Shown here one piece after another: positions 1-11,500 of a stretch of DNA of 64,000 nucleotides; position 1 is the first letter of the stretch; each line of letters starts with the position of its first letter. The translations under genes and the position numbers were made by a program. This DNA comes from Amaranthus tricolor. Taxonomy: Eukaryota; Streptophyta; Magnoliopsida; Caryophyllales; Amaranthaceae. The notes below the pieces were generated by a model, which saw nothing but the letters and a program-made list of their open reading frames with translations, did not search any database and was not told the origin of the DNA. The stretch is taken from NCBI RefSeq assembly GCF_026212465.1, contig NC_080057.1, positions 21,596,147 to 21,660,146 of the forward strand. Reading direction: 5' to 3'.

Positions 1-651
1 AGATTGGCTAGGAGGGGTTCAAGGTTCACAATTGATCAAGTGCAACATTCCTCTGTAAGCCATAACCTTGCTTATTACTTAACTACTTATTACTTAACCA
101 GTCCACCGAGTATGAATGTAATTTCGGTATCCTGTTTTACATCTGCAGTATATTAATTACCTGGCCATTTGATGAGGACTAATATACATCCTATTTAGGC
201 TCTTAATCTTTCGCTAGTACTTGTTTGCACACTTTATCAACTCAGTGGAAACTGTTTAAATTACTCATGTCCTTATTTTTCCATTTTATTTCCCTTTATT
301 GATAAGGTAGCTAATCATTTATTTGTTCAGAATGGCATCCCCCTAGCCTACTAAGACATCTTTCATCAGCAGCATTCATTTGATGTTCATGAGTTCATCA
401 AGAGAATTTTGGAAGTGAATGAAAGATTGAAAATAAAGTTGGAGATGCTTGTTTTGTGTTTGTTTTGTTTTGGGATTAAGACTTTGGCGTTGTTGTGAGG
501 ATTGGCTTACTTTTTTGCATCCATGTGCCTTTAATGTGGATCAATACTGTAAATTCTGCTTGATAAGTATTGACCATCACTTCATTAGTGATGCTCCTGA
601 ATCATTTTGGAGGTTTATGCTAGTTAATGTTTTGTTATCCTGTTTGAACAG
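1..651 (+). other. VPS11 upstream intron, possible exon end at 1-54
   Basis: The stretch before the first certain VPS11 exon has no convincing coding block. The first 54 bases are open in one frame, end in a histidine-serine-serine run and are followed by a plausible GTAAGC donor. VPS11 proteins have a His-Ser-Ser motif a little upstream of the first certain exon, so this may be the tail of an earlier exon. The short link expected between the two was not found, so the call stays open. Confidence 0.35.
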
Positions 652-3600
652 CAACGCAATTATCTTCTTACTATTGGTGAAGACGAACAAGTATCTCCCC
701 AGTCGTCAGCTATGTGCCTGAAAGTTTTCGACCTGGATAAGACACAAATGGAGGGTACAAGCACAAGTGCAGCTGTTCCTGATTGTGTCCAAATATTACG
801 TATTTTCACTAACCAGTTCCCTGAAGCAAAGGTATGGGGCGCTCACTTTCTAGTTTGTTTTCACTCTTTTCCTGTTAATTGTGCTTACCTTTGATGCTAT
901 CAAGTCTATGTTTTTTATATGTTTAGTCTTGAATCGTTGTTCCTGTTGTCTAATTTGTATCCTTTAAACCATTAATTCTATCAAATAAATTCTTATGTCT
1001 CTTAATGCAGATTACGTCCTTTTTAGTGCTAGAAGAAGCCCCTCCAATACTTTTCATAGCGATTGGATTGGAAAATGGCAGCATCTACTGTATCAAAGGT
1101 GACATTGCACGTGAACGGATTACCCGATTCACGCTTAGGGTGGAAAATGCCTCATCGGGTAATGCTGCTATTACTGGATTTGGATTTAGAAGTGATGGTT
1201 CAGCCATGCAACTCTTTGCAGTAACCCCATCTTCTGTTAGTGTGTTCAACCTCCAATTCCAACCTGCGAAAAGGCAAACCTTAGATCAGATTGGTTGTGA
1301 TTCAAAAAGTGTTGCGATGAGTGATCGCTCGGTATGCTGTTATAAATTGTTCTATATTTCATTTGGCTTTAGACAATTTTTCCTCTCACGCCATGTCTTT
1401 AATCGCTGAATAACACATGCCAATAATCCAACTGTATTCAGGAGCTGATAATTGGTAGGCCTGAAGCTGTGTATTTTTACGAAGATGATGGGCGTGGTCC
1501 TTGTTGGGCATTTGAAGGAGAGAAGAAGTTTCTTGGATGGTTCCGTGGATATCTTTTATGTGTGATCGCCGATCAAAGAACTTTTAAGAATACATTTAAT
1601 ATTTACGACCTAAAGAACCACTTGATAGCACATAGTGCTCCAGTTAATGAGGTTTCACATATGCTCTGTGAATGGGGCAACATAATCCTCATCATGGCTG
1701 ATAAATCCGCAGTTTGTGTTGGAGAGAAGGATATGGAAAGCAAATTAGATGTGCTTTTCAAGAAAAATCTCTATTCTGTGGCTATCAATCTTGTTCAAAC
1801 TCAGCAAGCCGATGCTGTAGCTACTGCCGAAGTGCTTAGAAAGTATGGTGATCACCTATACAGCAAGCAGGAGTATGACGAGGCTATGGCTCAGTATATC
1901 CTCACGATTGGTCACCTTGAACCATCATACGTGATTCAGAAATTCTTGGATGCTCAGAGAATCCACAATCTGACCAATTACTTGGAAAATTTACACGAAA
2001 AGGGCCTCGCATCAAAAGATCATACGACTCTCTTGTTGAACTGTTATACAAAGTTAAAGGATGTCGATAAATTGAATTATTTTATTAAAAGTGAGGATGA
2101 TGGGGAACATAAGTTTGATGTCGAGACTGTGATACGAGTCTGCCGTGCTGCAAATTATCACGAACATGCGATGTATGTTGCTAAAAAGGCGGGTAGGCAT
2201 GAGTTATACCTGAAAATTCTGCTAGAAGATCTTGGTAGATATGATGAAGCCTTGCAGTATATTTCAAGACTTGATCCAAGCCAAGCCGGGGTGACGATTA
2301 AGGAGTATGGCAAAATCCTCATAGAGCACAAATCTCGAGAGACCATACTAATACTCCTGAAGCTCTGTACTGAGGAGGGAAAACCCGCCAAGAAGGGTTC
2401 TTTATCGATGTTGCCATCTCCTGTTGATTTCATCAACATTTTTGTACATCACCCCAAATCTTTAATGGATTTCCTCGAGAAATACACTGATAAAGTGAAG
2501 GACACACCTGCGCAGGTCGAAATTCACAATACCCTGCTGGAGTTATATCTGTCCTATGATTTGACCTTCCCGTCGATGTCACAGTATAGCTTAAACGGAG
2601 ATGTCAATGATAAAGAAAGAATATCATCTGAGGTTGCGTCGTTGTCAAAATCTTCGTCAAACGGGAAAGTATCGTTCGATGATGATAAGAGTCGTTCTAT
2701 AAGACGTGAGAAAGGGCTGCGCTTGCTTAGAAGTGGGTGGTCATCTGACCAGGAAAATCCACTTTACAATGTTGATCTTGTTATTATCCTGTGTGAAATG
2801 AATGCATTTCGAGAAGGGCTTTTGTTCCTTTACGAGAAAATGAAATTGTACAAGGAGGTGATTGCGTGCTACATGCAGGCCCATGATCACGAGGGATTGA
2901 TTGCGTGCTGCAAGAGGCTGGGAGATTCAGGTAAGGGTGGAGATCCCACTCTTTGGGCTGACCTTTTAAAATATTTTGGTGAACTTGGAGAAGATTGCAC
3001 CAGAGAAGTTAAAGAGGTCTTGAAATATATCGAGCGAGACGACATTTTGCCACCTATCATTGTTGTTCAAACATTGTCCCAGAATCCATGTCTTACTCTA
3101 TCCGTAATAAAGGACTATATCGCTCGGAAACTTGAACAGGAGTCAAAGCTTATTGAAGAGGATAGGCAGGCAGTTGAGAAGTATCAGGTAAACTATAGTC
3201 GGTTTTTTTTGTCATTTGTATTTTTGCCCAATTTTATTATATTTAGTGTAGAAACTCCTGCAATACACGGTTTTTTAGCATTGATATATATAAACATATA
3301 ATATTGAAAAAATAAAGTCAGAGATATTATGCAGTAGAAACACTCAATTTTAATAGCCATACTCTATACTGTAATTTTGGAAAATGTCAACTATATTATG
3401 CAGTATATGTTCTCTAATTTTTACTCAATTTAATTATAAATAAATGTTAGTCAAAGATACTTTAATAGTAGAGATATTGGTCTATAGATTAAATGCCATG
3501 TCATTTTTCTTTAGTTAATAAATGAGTTTCATTTTGCAAACTCTTTTAATTGTGACATTTTGGAATTTTTCAAGCTTTTTTAGTATATGTATGGTTACTT

Positions 3601-4565
3601 ATTGCGTTCTAACTTTCACCAATTATAAATACATCTCTAAAACCCATTGTTCTTTTTTCGTTTATCTGCTTTTTTAGTTGTGAGTAACCTTATTAACTTA
3701 TTTTTGGGAATCTAGAGAAAAATAGAATGGATTTTTTCAATGCATCTGCTTTAAGTTAGAATAATGCTTTACTTGGTCAATATGCATCTGTGGACGTATG
3801 GATGAATATGCGTACATGACGACATTTTATGTATGGACTTGCATTTTTTTGTTATTATTGCAAATTTATAAGCCCGAAACTAGATCATTTTTGATTTTGT
3901 TACTTCAACTTTAAGGGAAACAACTGAAGTAGTGAAAATCGAAAACCAAACTAAGATATACATATTATGGCAAAAGGTATACATACTATCTTGTAGGGTG
4001 TACATGTTTTTGTGGAGAAAAAATTCATATTATTTACAGAATGACATCTGAATATGTGCACTTCTTAGAAAATGTACAATTATTTACAAAATTGCCACCG
4101 GAATATGTACACCTGTTTTCATTTTTGTGGTTGAAGCTTGTAATTGATATTCCATGCTAGAAGAGCCGATATATGTTACCATAAATACTTTTGCAGGAGG
4201 ATACTTCGGTAATGAGGAAAGAAATTGAGGATTTGAGGACAAATGCAAGAATCTTTCAGCTAAGCAAATGTACTGCGTGCACCTTCACTCTCGATCTTCC
4301 AGCGGTCCATTTTATGTGCATGCACTCGTATCATTTACATTGCCTTGGCGACAATGAAAAGGAGTGTCCTGTATGTGCTCCAGAGTACAGGTCCGTGCTG
4401 GACATGAAGAGAAACCTAGAACAGAATTCTAGAGACCAAGATCAGTTTTTTCAGAAAGTTAGGAACTCCAAAGATGGATTCTCTGTTATTGCTGATTATT
4501 TCGGAAAAGGGATAATCAGCAAAACCAAACCCGATGAAAATAATTCTTCAACTAGCGGATTTTGA
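652..4565 (+). CDS. VPS11: Vacuolar protein sorting protein 11 (VPS11), 5'-partial
   Basis: VPS11 is a core subunit of the HOPS and CORVET tethering complexes, which drive vesicle fusion at the vacuole and late endosome. Exons read from splice signals and homology are 652-831, 1011-1331, 1442-3187 and 4197-4565 (stop TGA). All junctions keep frame and give 871 residues. The family is about 930 residues, so roughly 60-70 N-terminal residues are missing. The first exons carry the beta-propeller part (VGEDEQ-like start, then ITSFLVLEE and KGDIARERITRF). The large exon is the alpha-solenoid (clathrin-repeat) region. The last exon starts with a short coiled coil (MRKEIEDLRTNAR) and then a C-terminal RING-type finger, CTACTF...HSYHLHCL...CPVC. 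The gene looks intact where visible. The intron at 3188-4196 is about 1 kb and AT-rich with no obvious insertion. Recognition is from family knowledge; the exon borders are inferred. Confidence 0.93.
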
Positions 4566-5333
4566 GGGTGTGTTGATTGGTACTTTAGTTTTTGACTTGT
4601 TTTCATAAAACCTTATTGGTTACCCCCAATCACCAGAGGACTGGACCAGACTGGGCCGGATCGGATTACATTGATGTCTTTTGGGATTGTATACAGTAAC
4701 AAAGTTGGATTTCACTTCCCGATTTGTGATTTTTTCAATGCTCAGCTCACCAACATCTTGAACTTGATTTCTGAAGGGATGTTCGGCTTACTTGGAGATT
4801 TTTGTTTGCTGATTTGTCGAGGATTGAACATCGGTGCATTTTTGAGTGTACTTGTTCTTGCATATTTGCGCGCGTCTGTTACTGTTAATCGAATGTATGT
4901 ATTATACTTTTCACCTGGTGTTTTCCTTTTTTATTTACTCCTATGTGTTGAATGTACAATCATACAATAGATGATACCCTGAAGCTGCTTCAGTGGTAAT
5001 TTTTGGGAGTGTTATTATATATCTCATTCATGAGCTTCTTGACGTGAAATAATTTGTGAAAAACTCTCATATTTCTAGTTTTTGGAATTTTGGGCAAGTT
5101 TTATTTTTAATGGTACAAAGTTGCAACATGAGTCATGGAAGAAGTATGTTAAGCACTTCATATTGAGTAGAAAGAAAAACTAAAATGGAGGAAAAAATAA
5201 AGTAGAGATGTAGACAGAAAGCAATTTACAAGCAATTAATTTTCGTTATTTATTGTATTTTTATTATAGGGTAGGCTGGAAGGGGGATGACCGAGTGTTA
5301 ATCGAACTGAAACCCTTTTTTGTAAAGTGCTAT
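4566..5333. other. VPS11 3' flank, no gene seen
   Basis: The 3' UTR and intergenic DNA follow the VPS11 stop. The sequence is AT-rich with short open frames lacking codon bias or family resemblance. No tRNA, repeat array or recognisable element was seen here. Confidence 0.5.
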
Positions 5334-5362
5334 CGGCTCGTTTGGTAGATGGTATTAAACGA

Positions 5363-5580
5363 TGGTAATGAAAATGAAAACTAGTGTAATTTTGGTTGAA
5401 AAATCTCTTTTTACTTTAATGGTCATGCTTGTCCAACTTCAATCATCTTTTTTTCTTTATAAATTTTATTCCAATGCATTACCATTGAGAGAGGTGGTAT
5501 TAGATGGTATGGAAATTTATAAACAAAAACTTTTTTATGATCAAAGTTTCATTACCATGGGAATGTACCACCATTTAACG
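5363..5580. mobile_element. Nested foldback insertion in the left arm
   Basis: The left arm of the larger element is split relative to the right arm: sequence matching the right arm stops near 5362 and resumes at 5581. The intervening 218 bases begin with atggtaatgaaa and end with an inverted relative (ttcattaccatggg at about 5549-5562). This looks like a small non-autonomous insertion. Short TTAAACG and TTTAACG motifs on its two sides could be a worn target duplication. Confidence 0.4.
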
Positions 5581-5685
5581 AATTTTAGAAAAATTTGAGC
5601 GAAAAAATAAAAAAAATTAAGCAAATAAGCGAAAATCTAAAGTTTTCCCAAAAGTAAGCGTCCGAACCCCAAAGCTGTGCTTTGG

Positions 5686-5760
5686 AGCTGTTCGCAGTTA
5701 CTAACTGCGAACAGCTATAAAAGACAAAAGAGCTGTTCGCAGTTACTAACTGCGAACAGA
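5686..5760. repeat. Two perfect palindromes in tandem (left arm)
   Basis: A 31-base palindrome (15-base arms agctgttcgcagtta around a central C) at 5686-5716 recurs at 5731-5760 after the spacer ataaaagacaaaag. The period is 45 bases. Just upstream, 5668-5684 (ccaaagc-tgt-gctttgg) is a further small inverted repeat. Confidence 0.85.
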
Positions 5761-6235
5761 CCTGATATACAAATTCAGATCAGTTTCTGTTTTTCGCAAA
5801 ATCCCATTTCTCAAACCCTACCTCTCTCGACATTTCCACCTTCTCCCTCTAAAACCTTTGATTCATTCCATCAAATCGTGCAATCCTCTTTCAATTTGGC
5901 ACTTCAAAATTAGTGTGGGATACTATAGCTTGCGCAAAGGTAAATTTTTTTGTGTATTTTTGGTGTATATTTGGATTTTAGGGTTTTAACCAAATTTGTT
6001 TATTTTTTCAAATGTAGGTTTGTAGTTGTTAAATCAAGACTAATCTTAATCATCCATAAGCATTGAAGGTAATTTCTAATTGTTTTTATAGCTTTATGTT
6101 GGATAGTCTATCTGCCAGAGCGTCACGCGAACGCCTCTTTCTATCGTAGGAGGCGAAGGAGACCAACTCAGTTGGATAAGGTAGATGAGGGTTCGTGAGC
6201 GTTAACGATTACCTTTTGTGTATTTGGTTCGACTA

Positions 6236-6237
<2 letters not shown>

Positions 6238-6295
<58 letters not shown>
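6238..6295. repeat. (AT)n microsatellite
   Basis: An uninterrupted AT dinucleotide run of nearly 60 bases lies inside the interior of the 5.3-6.8 kb transposon. Confidence 0.95.
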
Positions 6296-6297
<2 letters not shown>

Positions 6298-6517
6298 AAT
6301 TGACTTGTATATTTCAAACATTTGTGTATATTTTGTTGTATATACATGTTTAATTACTTTATCATAAGCCCCAAACTTTGACTTATGAATGATCGGAGTT
6401 TTGGCGATGAATCATGCCGCCTTAAAAATACATCGACTTGTAATTACCTATTCTAATGTCTCTAGTGCAATTACAACAAACAACTCAAAAATAAAGGGAA
6501 AAAAAAAAATTAATTAG

Positions 6518-6683
6518 TTGTCCGCAGTTAGTAACTGTGAACAGATATAAAAGACAAAACAGACTGTTCGCAGTTACTAACTGCGAACAGCTTTTTTGTC
6601 TTTTATAGCTGTTCGCAGTTAGTAACTGCGAACAACTCTTTTGTCTTTTATAGCTGTTCGCAGTTACTAACTGCGAACAGCTC
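6518..6683. repeat. Four palindromes in tandem (right arm)
   Basis: The right arm carries the same 31-base palindrome family at about 6518-6547 (mutated), 6563-6592, 6607-6637 and 6653-6683. They are separated by inverted copies of the same A-rich spacer. The central base is C or G, while the arms are nearly invariant. Confidence 0.85.
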
Positions 6684-6817
6684 CAAAGCACAGCTTTGGG
6701 GTTCGGACGCTTACTTCTGGAAAAAGTTTAGATTTTAGCTTATTTGCTTCATTTTTTTTATTTTTTCGCTTAAATTTTTCTAAAATTCCCATTTAACACC
6801 ACTAACCAAACGGGCCG

Positions 6818-7861
6818 GATAATTCATAGCTCTGATTTTACGCTTAATTTGATATTAATAAGAGTCGTTTAGCAATTTCAGTCCACAAACGGCTTTCAAT
6901 TGACGTAATTAGAGTCAGATCATTTGATGTACACTTTGTTGAACATGTTAATTTAATTTCATTTTTCGTACTTAAAAGGAAGTATAGTATTCATGCCAAG
7001 AACTAAACAAAGATGTTTAACTGCATTATTTTACTATCATTAACTGAAGTGCTGAATAATGTCATGATAGAATTATTTTTTTAAAAAAAAAAAAAAAAAA
7101 AAGAAAAAGCAGGAAGCCAACATATAGATTCTCTACCACAAAACAGTTGGTTGTTGATAGCTAAGATCAGTAATGATATTACACAGCTTATATACAAATT
7201 GGACTGTTTTTTTTTTAGCAAACAACATTCACTGCAAGAGATTCAAGAACACAGAATGGAACACAAGACTAAGAAAATTGAATGCCTATAAACTTTACAA
7301 CAGATACTATAAAATACTTCGGTTTTTCTTTTGAAAAAAAAAAGGAGTTATGTATTTGGTTTGGCGGAAAACTAAACAATTTTTTATGAAAACGACCTTC
7401 TAATGAGAAAGCAAATGATAGTTAGTTTTCTTCTGTGAGATGTTGGGATGGAAGTGTGGACGAGAATTGATTTTTCAATTTTAGATGAAAACATACGTGT
7501 GTAAAGCGATTTTCCGAACAAGTTTTTCATTTGAAATCCCTTTTCAAGCCAAACCAAAAAAAAAAAAAAAATTTCCCTAAATTAAACACCCTCTATATGC
7601 TACACAGGCTCACAGCATGCCGCTTCCATGTTGTTGGATACCAATTAAAAAGCTATGACCGGGCCTGAAATAGATTACAATTTACAAGTCAGATGTGTAA
7701 GCCAAATAACAAGGACTCTATGTTCAACTGAAGGGATTAATAAAATGAGTTGCCCAGAGAAAATGAAGATAAGAAATGGATTGCAGTAGGCCTTTCGCTA
7801 TGATTCTTCGGTTTTGGATTATGATAGACTATGGCTTATTAAATCATGTGTACTTATTATG
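6818..7861. other. Intergenic, A-rich tracts, no gene seen
   Basis: This is AT-rich DNA with long A runs near 7080-7100 and 7556-7571. The stretch from about 7340 to 7600 has gtttggtttggc-like ends facing aaccaaac and may be an old miniature transposon, but the match is too weak to call. No coding signal was seen. Confidence 0.4.
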
Positions 7862-8062
7862 TGAAGTTGTAATGATATTTGCTACCAATAGTCAATCGAA
7901 AAGAATCTCTTTGTTATCACTAATAAGGTAAGGTTGCATACAGTCGACCACACCAAACCCCACTTATGTGGGAGCCACTTTATGGCATTGGGATAACGGA
8001 ATAGAGTAGGCCTACAGCATTTCGAAAAAGTTCTCAATAAACAGTTTACATCATCCTCACAA
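7862..8062 (-). mobile_element. SINE fragment (5'-truncated), minus strand
   Basis: Read on the minus strand, this matches the body and tail of the SINE-like copy at 33010-33220: atcccaatgcc, then gtggctccc, then gtatgcaaccttacc. The tRNA-like head with A and B boxes is not visible here, and a GC-rich repeat starts where it should be. A tail of this type (cgcaaccttacc) is typical of plant SINEs; that class assignment is from memory. Confidence 0.55.
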
Positions 8063-8065
8063 GTA

Positions 8066-8172
8066 GGGGTGTTCAACGGGCTGGGCTCCATTTAGAGCCC
8101 TAATCCGGCCCGTTTTATAAGGGTTTTGTAAGATCCGGGTTGAAAATGTGCCCGGCCGAAAACGGGCCATAC
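8066..8172. repeat. GC-rich dispersed repeat fragment
   Basis: A short block with aggggtgttcaacgggctgg, ccggcccg and cccggccgaaaacgggcc stands out from the AT-rich surroundings. It contains inverted ggcccg/cgggcc motifs. Similar words occur at ends of plant foldback elements, including the one at 21265-22555, but the family was not identified. Confidence 0.35.
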
Positions 8173-8506
8173 TACAATCAAAATGAGTCACAACTAATGG
8201 CAAAGCATCATTCCATGACATTTAACATTACTCAAAGGTTAAGGCTCGCATTATGTTCATCTAAAAACTAGGTGTACAATTTTCTAAGCTAACTAGCCCA
8301 TAAAAGAAGTATAAGAATACAGGAGAAACTCTCAAAGACTTCCAGGAAAAACTTGAATTTCATTTCAACTGAATAAGAAACTCCAGCAAAGAAAAAATTT
8401 GCAGAAAATCCTATATATTTGGACAGAAAAGAAAAGGAAGAAACACAGGAAAAAAGAAAAAGGAACCACACCTACTAGAACGTCATGGAAAGTTTAGATG
8501 TTCTCT

Positions 8507-11500
8507 TTAGTAAAGGCCCAACATTCTCAGCTCTGATATTTGGCTAGGGTCAAGTTCAGGAACATCTTTACACTCCCGATCTTCCACAACATACTCCTGC
8601 AAAGAAATAAAATTACAAAATTAGATGCATATATAACAGGAACCTGAATAGCCTAATTGGGGAAAAACAAATTTTTAGTTTGAGCAACTCACATAGAAAG
8701 AGTAAAGAAACAAAAAAGAAAACACAGAATGATAAAAGCATTCAACTCCAAACAAGGATTAGCAATTTTATCATCAAATACTACAAAAAATGCCTGATTT
8801 AGAATGTTAGATGGAACCATGGAAGGCATTATTTAAACAAAGTGACACTAAGCTTAGGATTACATTTTAGTATTCATCTTACAGAAAGAATAATCAGAAC
8901 TCTGAACTCAAGACCAGAACATTATATCTAGCAAATATATGCATACTGGTATATGTGCCCGTGCAATGCACAAATTTTTTAGTTTGTTAATTTATATAAA
9001 TAAATATGATTAGAAATTTAGTAATTATATACATAATTTTTTAATTTGTTCATGTAAATGACGTAACAAAAAATAATTACATGATTGTTCAGGACATATT
9101 ATATAACCAAAATATATCAAGCAAAATATACGTAACAAACTCCAAATGAAGTGCAAAAGAACATATTAGAGGTTATGAAAAACTTCCTTGTATACATGAT
9201 AGCTTGAACCGAATGACACCATGACAATACTCATGTATTACCAAAAAGTTAGTGATCATCAAACATGCTTTAATAAATTAGTTAACACCTTTGTCAATTC
9301 TTGCTTTGCAAGAACATGATAGTGACGTTCATTGATTCTCTGTCCACATATGATCGCTATGAAGAAACCATAGAGCAAACCGACGAGTATAATGGCCAAG
9401 ACTGCAATATGGAACAAAGAATAAGCAATGAAGCACTTTAATGAGTTCACCCGGCTAATGAAGAACACAACATTTAATACCCCAACGGCATTAGGTGGCC
9501 CCGGGGGTTTGGAAAGTTTAAAAGGGCAAGTCTAAGTTAGTCTAGTCTATGGATTGAGATTAATTTGAAAAGAATACATCCATAGCGAATTATTTTTTAT
9601 TAGACTAAGACCCTTGATCCAAACCCATTAGGTAAAAAAACTAAAACAATACCTTTAAATTATGGTCAAGTATGGGTCCAAAAAGGTTAAAAACAGGTCA
9701 CACACTCATGGGTTATGGGTCATGGGTGGGTCAAGACACAAGATGGACTTAGGTGGGGACTCCATTGGTTAGATCTAGTTACAAGTCAGGTGAAAATTAC
9801 TCATACGTCAGTTCATGTTTGAGTTTGAGTCTGAGTTATAGGGTTGAATCACAATTGGATAGGGTCTAAGGTTCGAGTATGATTTCAATGCAATAGATCC
9901 ATATCAATTATTTTTCGTGGGATTAAGAACAAAATGTGACCAATCAGGTCTCAAAAATTAACATCTAGACCCTTTCAATTTAAGGTGGCTCAAGGGTCGG
10001 GTCAAGTTGGGTCTATATAGGGTTTAAGTCTATAAAATGAATCATGGGTTGAGTCTGATTGGTTCAATTGGTCAAGTATAGAGCAAAAATATTAAAGTCA
10101 AAAGATTTTTTTATCAAACCAAGACTCGATCCTAGCTCATTGGGTATCATAAAATAAGACTTTTACATTAAGGTCAGGTTCAAGGATCAAGTTTGGGTCA
10201 AGTTTTGACTAGGTACTACACCCATAAGTGCATGACCATATTTAGTTATTATATGATTGAAGAATAATTTTCTAAAACCAAAATTCTAAAACCTAATTTT
10301 TTCTTTTTTTTTTTTCTAATTATGTACATGCGCCTCAAGTGCCCCGAGCGCCTTGCCTAGAGTTTTTTTTGGCACTCCCACTAGAGCGTCCCAGGTATGC
10401 TTTTTAAATTAAAGATTTTATCTTGCATCTGGTATTTGCCACATCATAGAAAAATAAAAAAAATACTTAATTAAATTATACCATAGACCATTAAAAGAAT
10501 GTAATCTCATACCAGCCATTATATAAAATCCATAGGGGTGCTCTTGATAGCCAAACATTTCACGTAGTTGTTCTCCATAAAATTTGTATACCAGTATGCC
10601 TAACATGGCCACAATCTGTTGAGACAACTTAGTTAGAACCTTCCTACCAGCTAAAACATAGCAGCAAAACTGATACATGTAATAAAATCAAACAACCACA
10701 CACACACAAGTGACACACCATACAAGCTGCTTGGCTAGTACCGATCTCAAAGCGCAAAGCCAACTTATTCAGATTTCAACATAGAAAAAGAGGTCTAGAT
10801 ATGCCAATGCATATCCTTGAGGGAAAATGTTATGGCTGTTGAATCTCAAGCAACCATGTGAGACCAAATACTGACTTTCAGAAATAGAAAAGAGAGGGAG
10901 AAGAGAAGTAATTCAAAAGAGGATAAGTATACTGTTTTATTTCATATGCAATGTTGATTTAAACGTAGTTAGTTTATATACTATTGTAACTAACAAACTA
11001 ACTTTTAACAACTCTTATCAAAAACACGTGCTTAGCACGATCATACTACAACATACTCTCCCCCTTAATGAAGATTTGACCTCAAGTCTAACTTGCCAAA
11101 AACGTAGGAACTTCTGTGCAACGTCACCGGCATTCTCCCATGTAGCTTCATGTCTTTCAAAGCCTTCCCACTGGATCAAATATTGAACCAAATCTTGATT
11201 ATCATGTTGAACAACTCTCTTCTCTAGAACAGTAGCTGGCTTAGTTGATACAAGGTCATGTTGATCATGGAACCAGGATGGTAATTGTGTTGCTATTGAA
11301 GAATACTATGAAACTTTTTCAATTGAGACATATGGAAAGCATTATGAATTTTTGATCCTTGAGGAAGAGATAGTTTATATGCAACCTTCCCAATTTTCTC
11401 TAATATCTAGAAGGGGCTAAAGAAGCGAGGAGAAAGCTTCTGATGTGATCTGGCATGTACTTATTGCTGCCTGTATGGTTAGAGTTTACGCCACACCCAT

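Larger units (their letters stand above)
5334..6817. mobile_element. DNA transposon with long inverted arms, unclassified (Mutator- or Harbinger-like)
   Basis: The ends are inverted copies of each other: ggctcgtttggt near 5337 and accaaacgggcc ending near 6813. Inside them, about 180 bases at 5581-5760 are repeated inverted at 6521-6785, including the motif tccgaaccccaaagctgtgc. The interior (5761-6520) looks like a gene 5' end: a CT-rich leader, several GT/AG-like sites and a GC-richer stretch near 6110-6210. No transposase could be read there. The left arm is interrupted by a smaller foldback at about 5363-5580. No clear target-site duplication was found, so the superfamily is unsettled. 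Confidence 0.65.
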
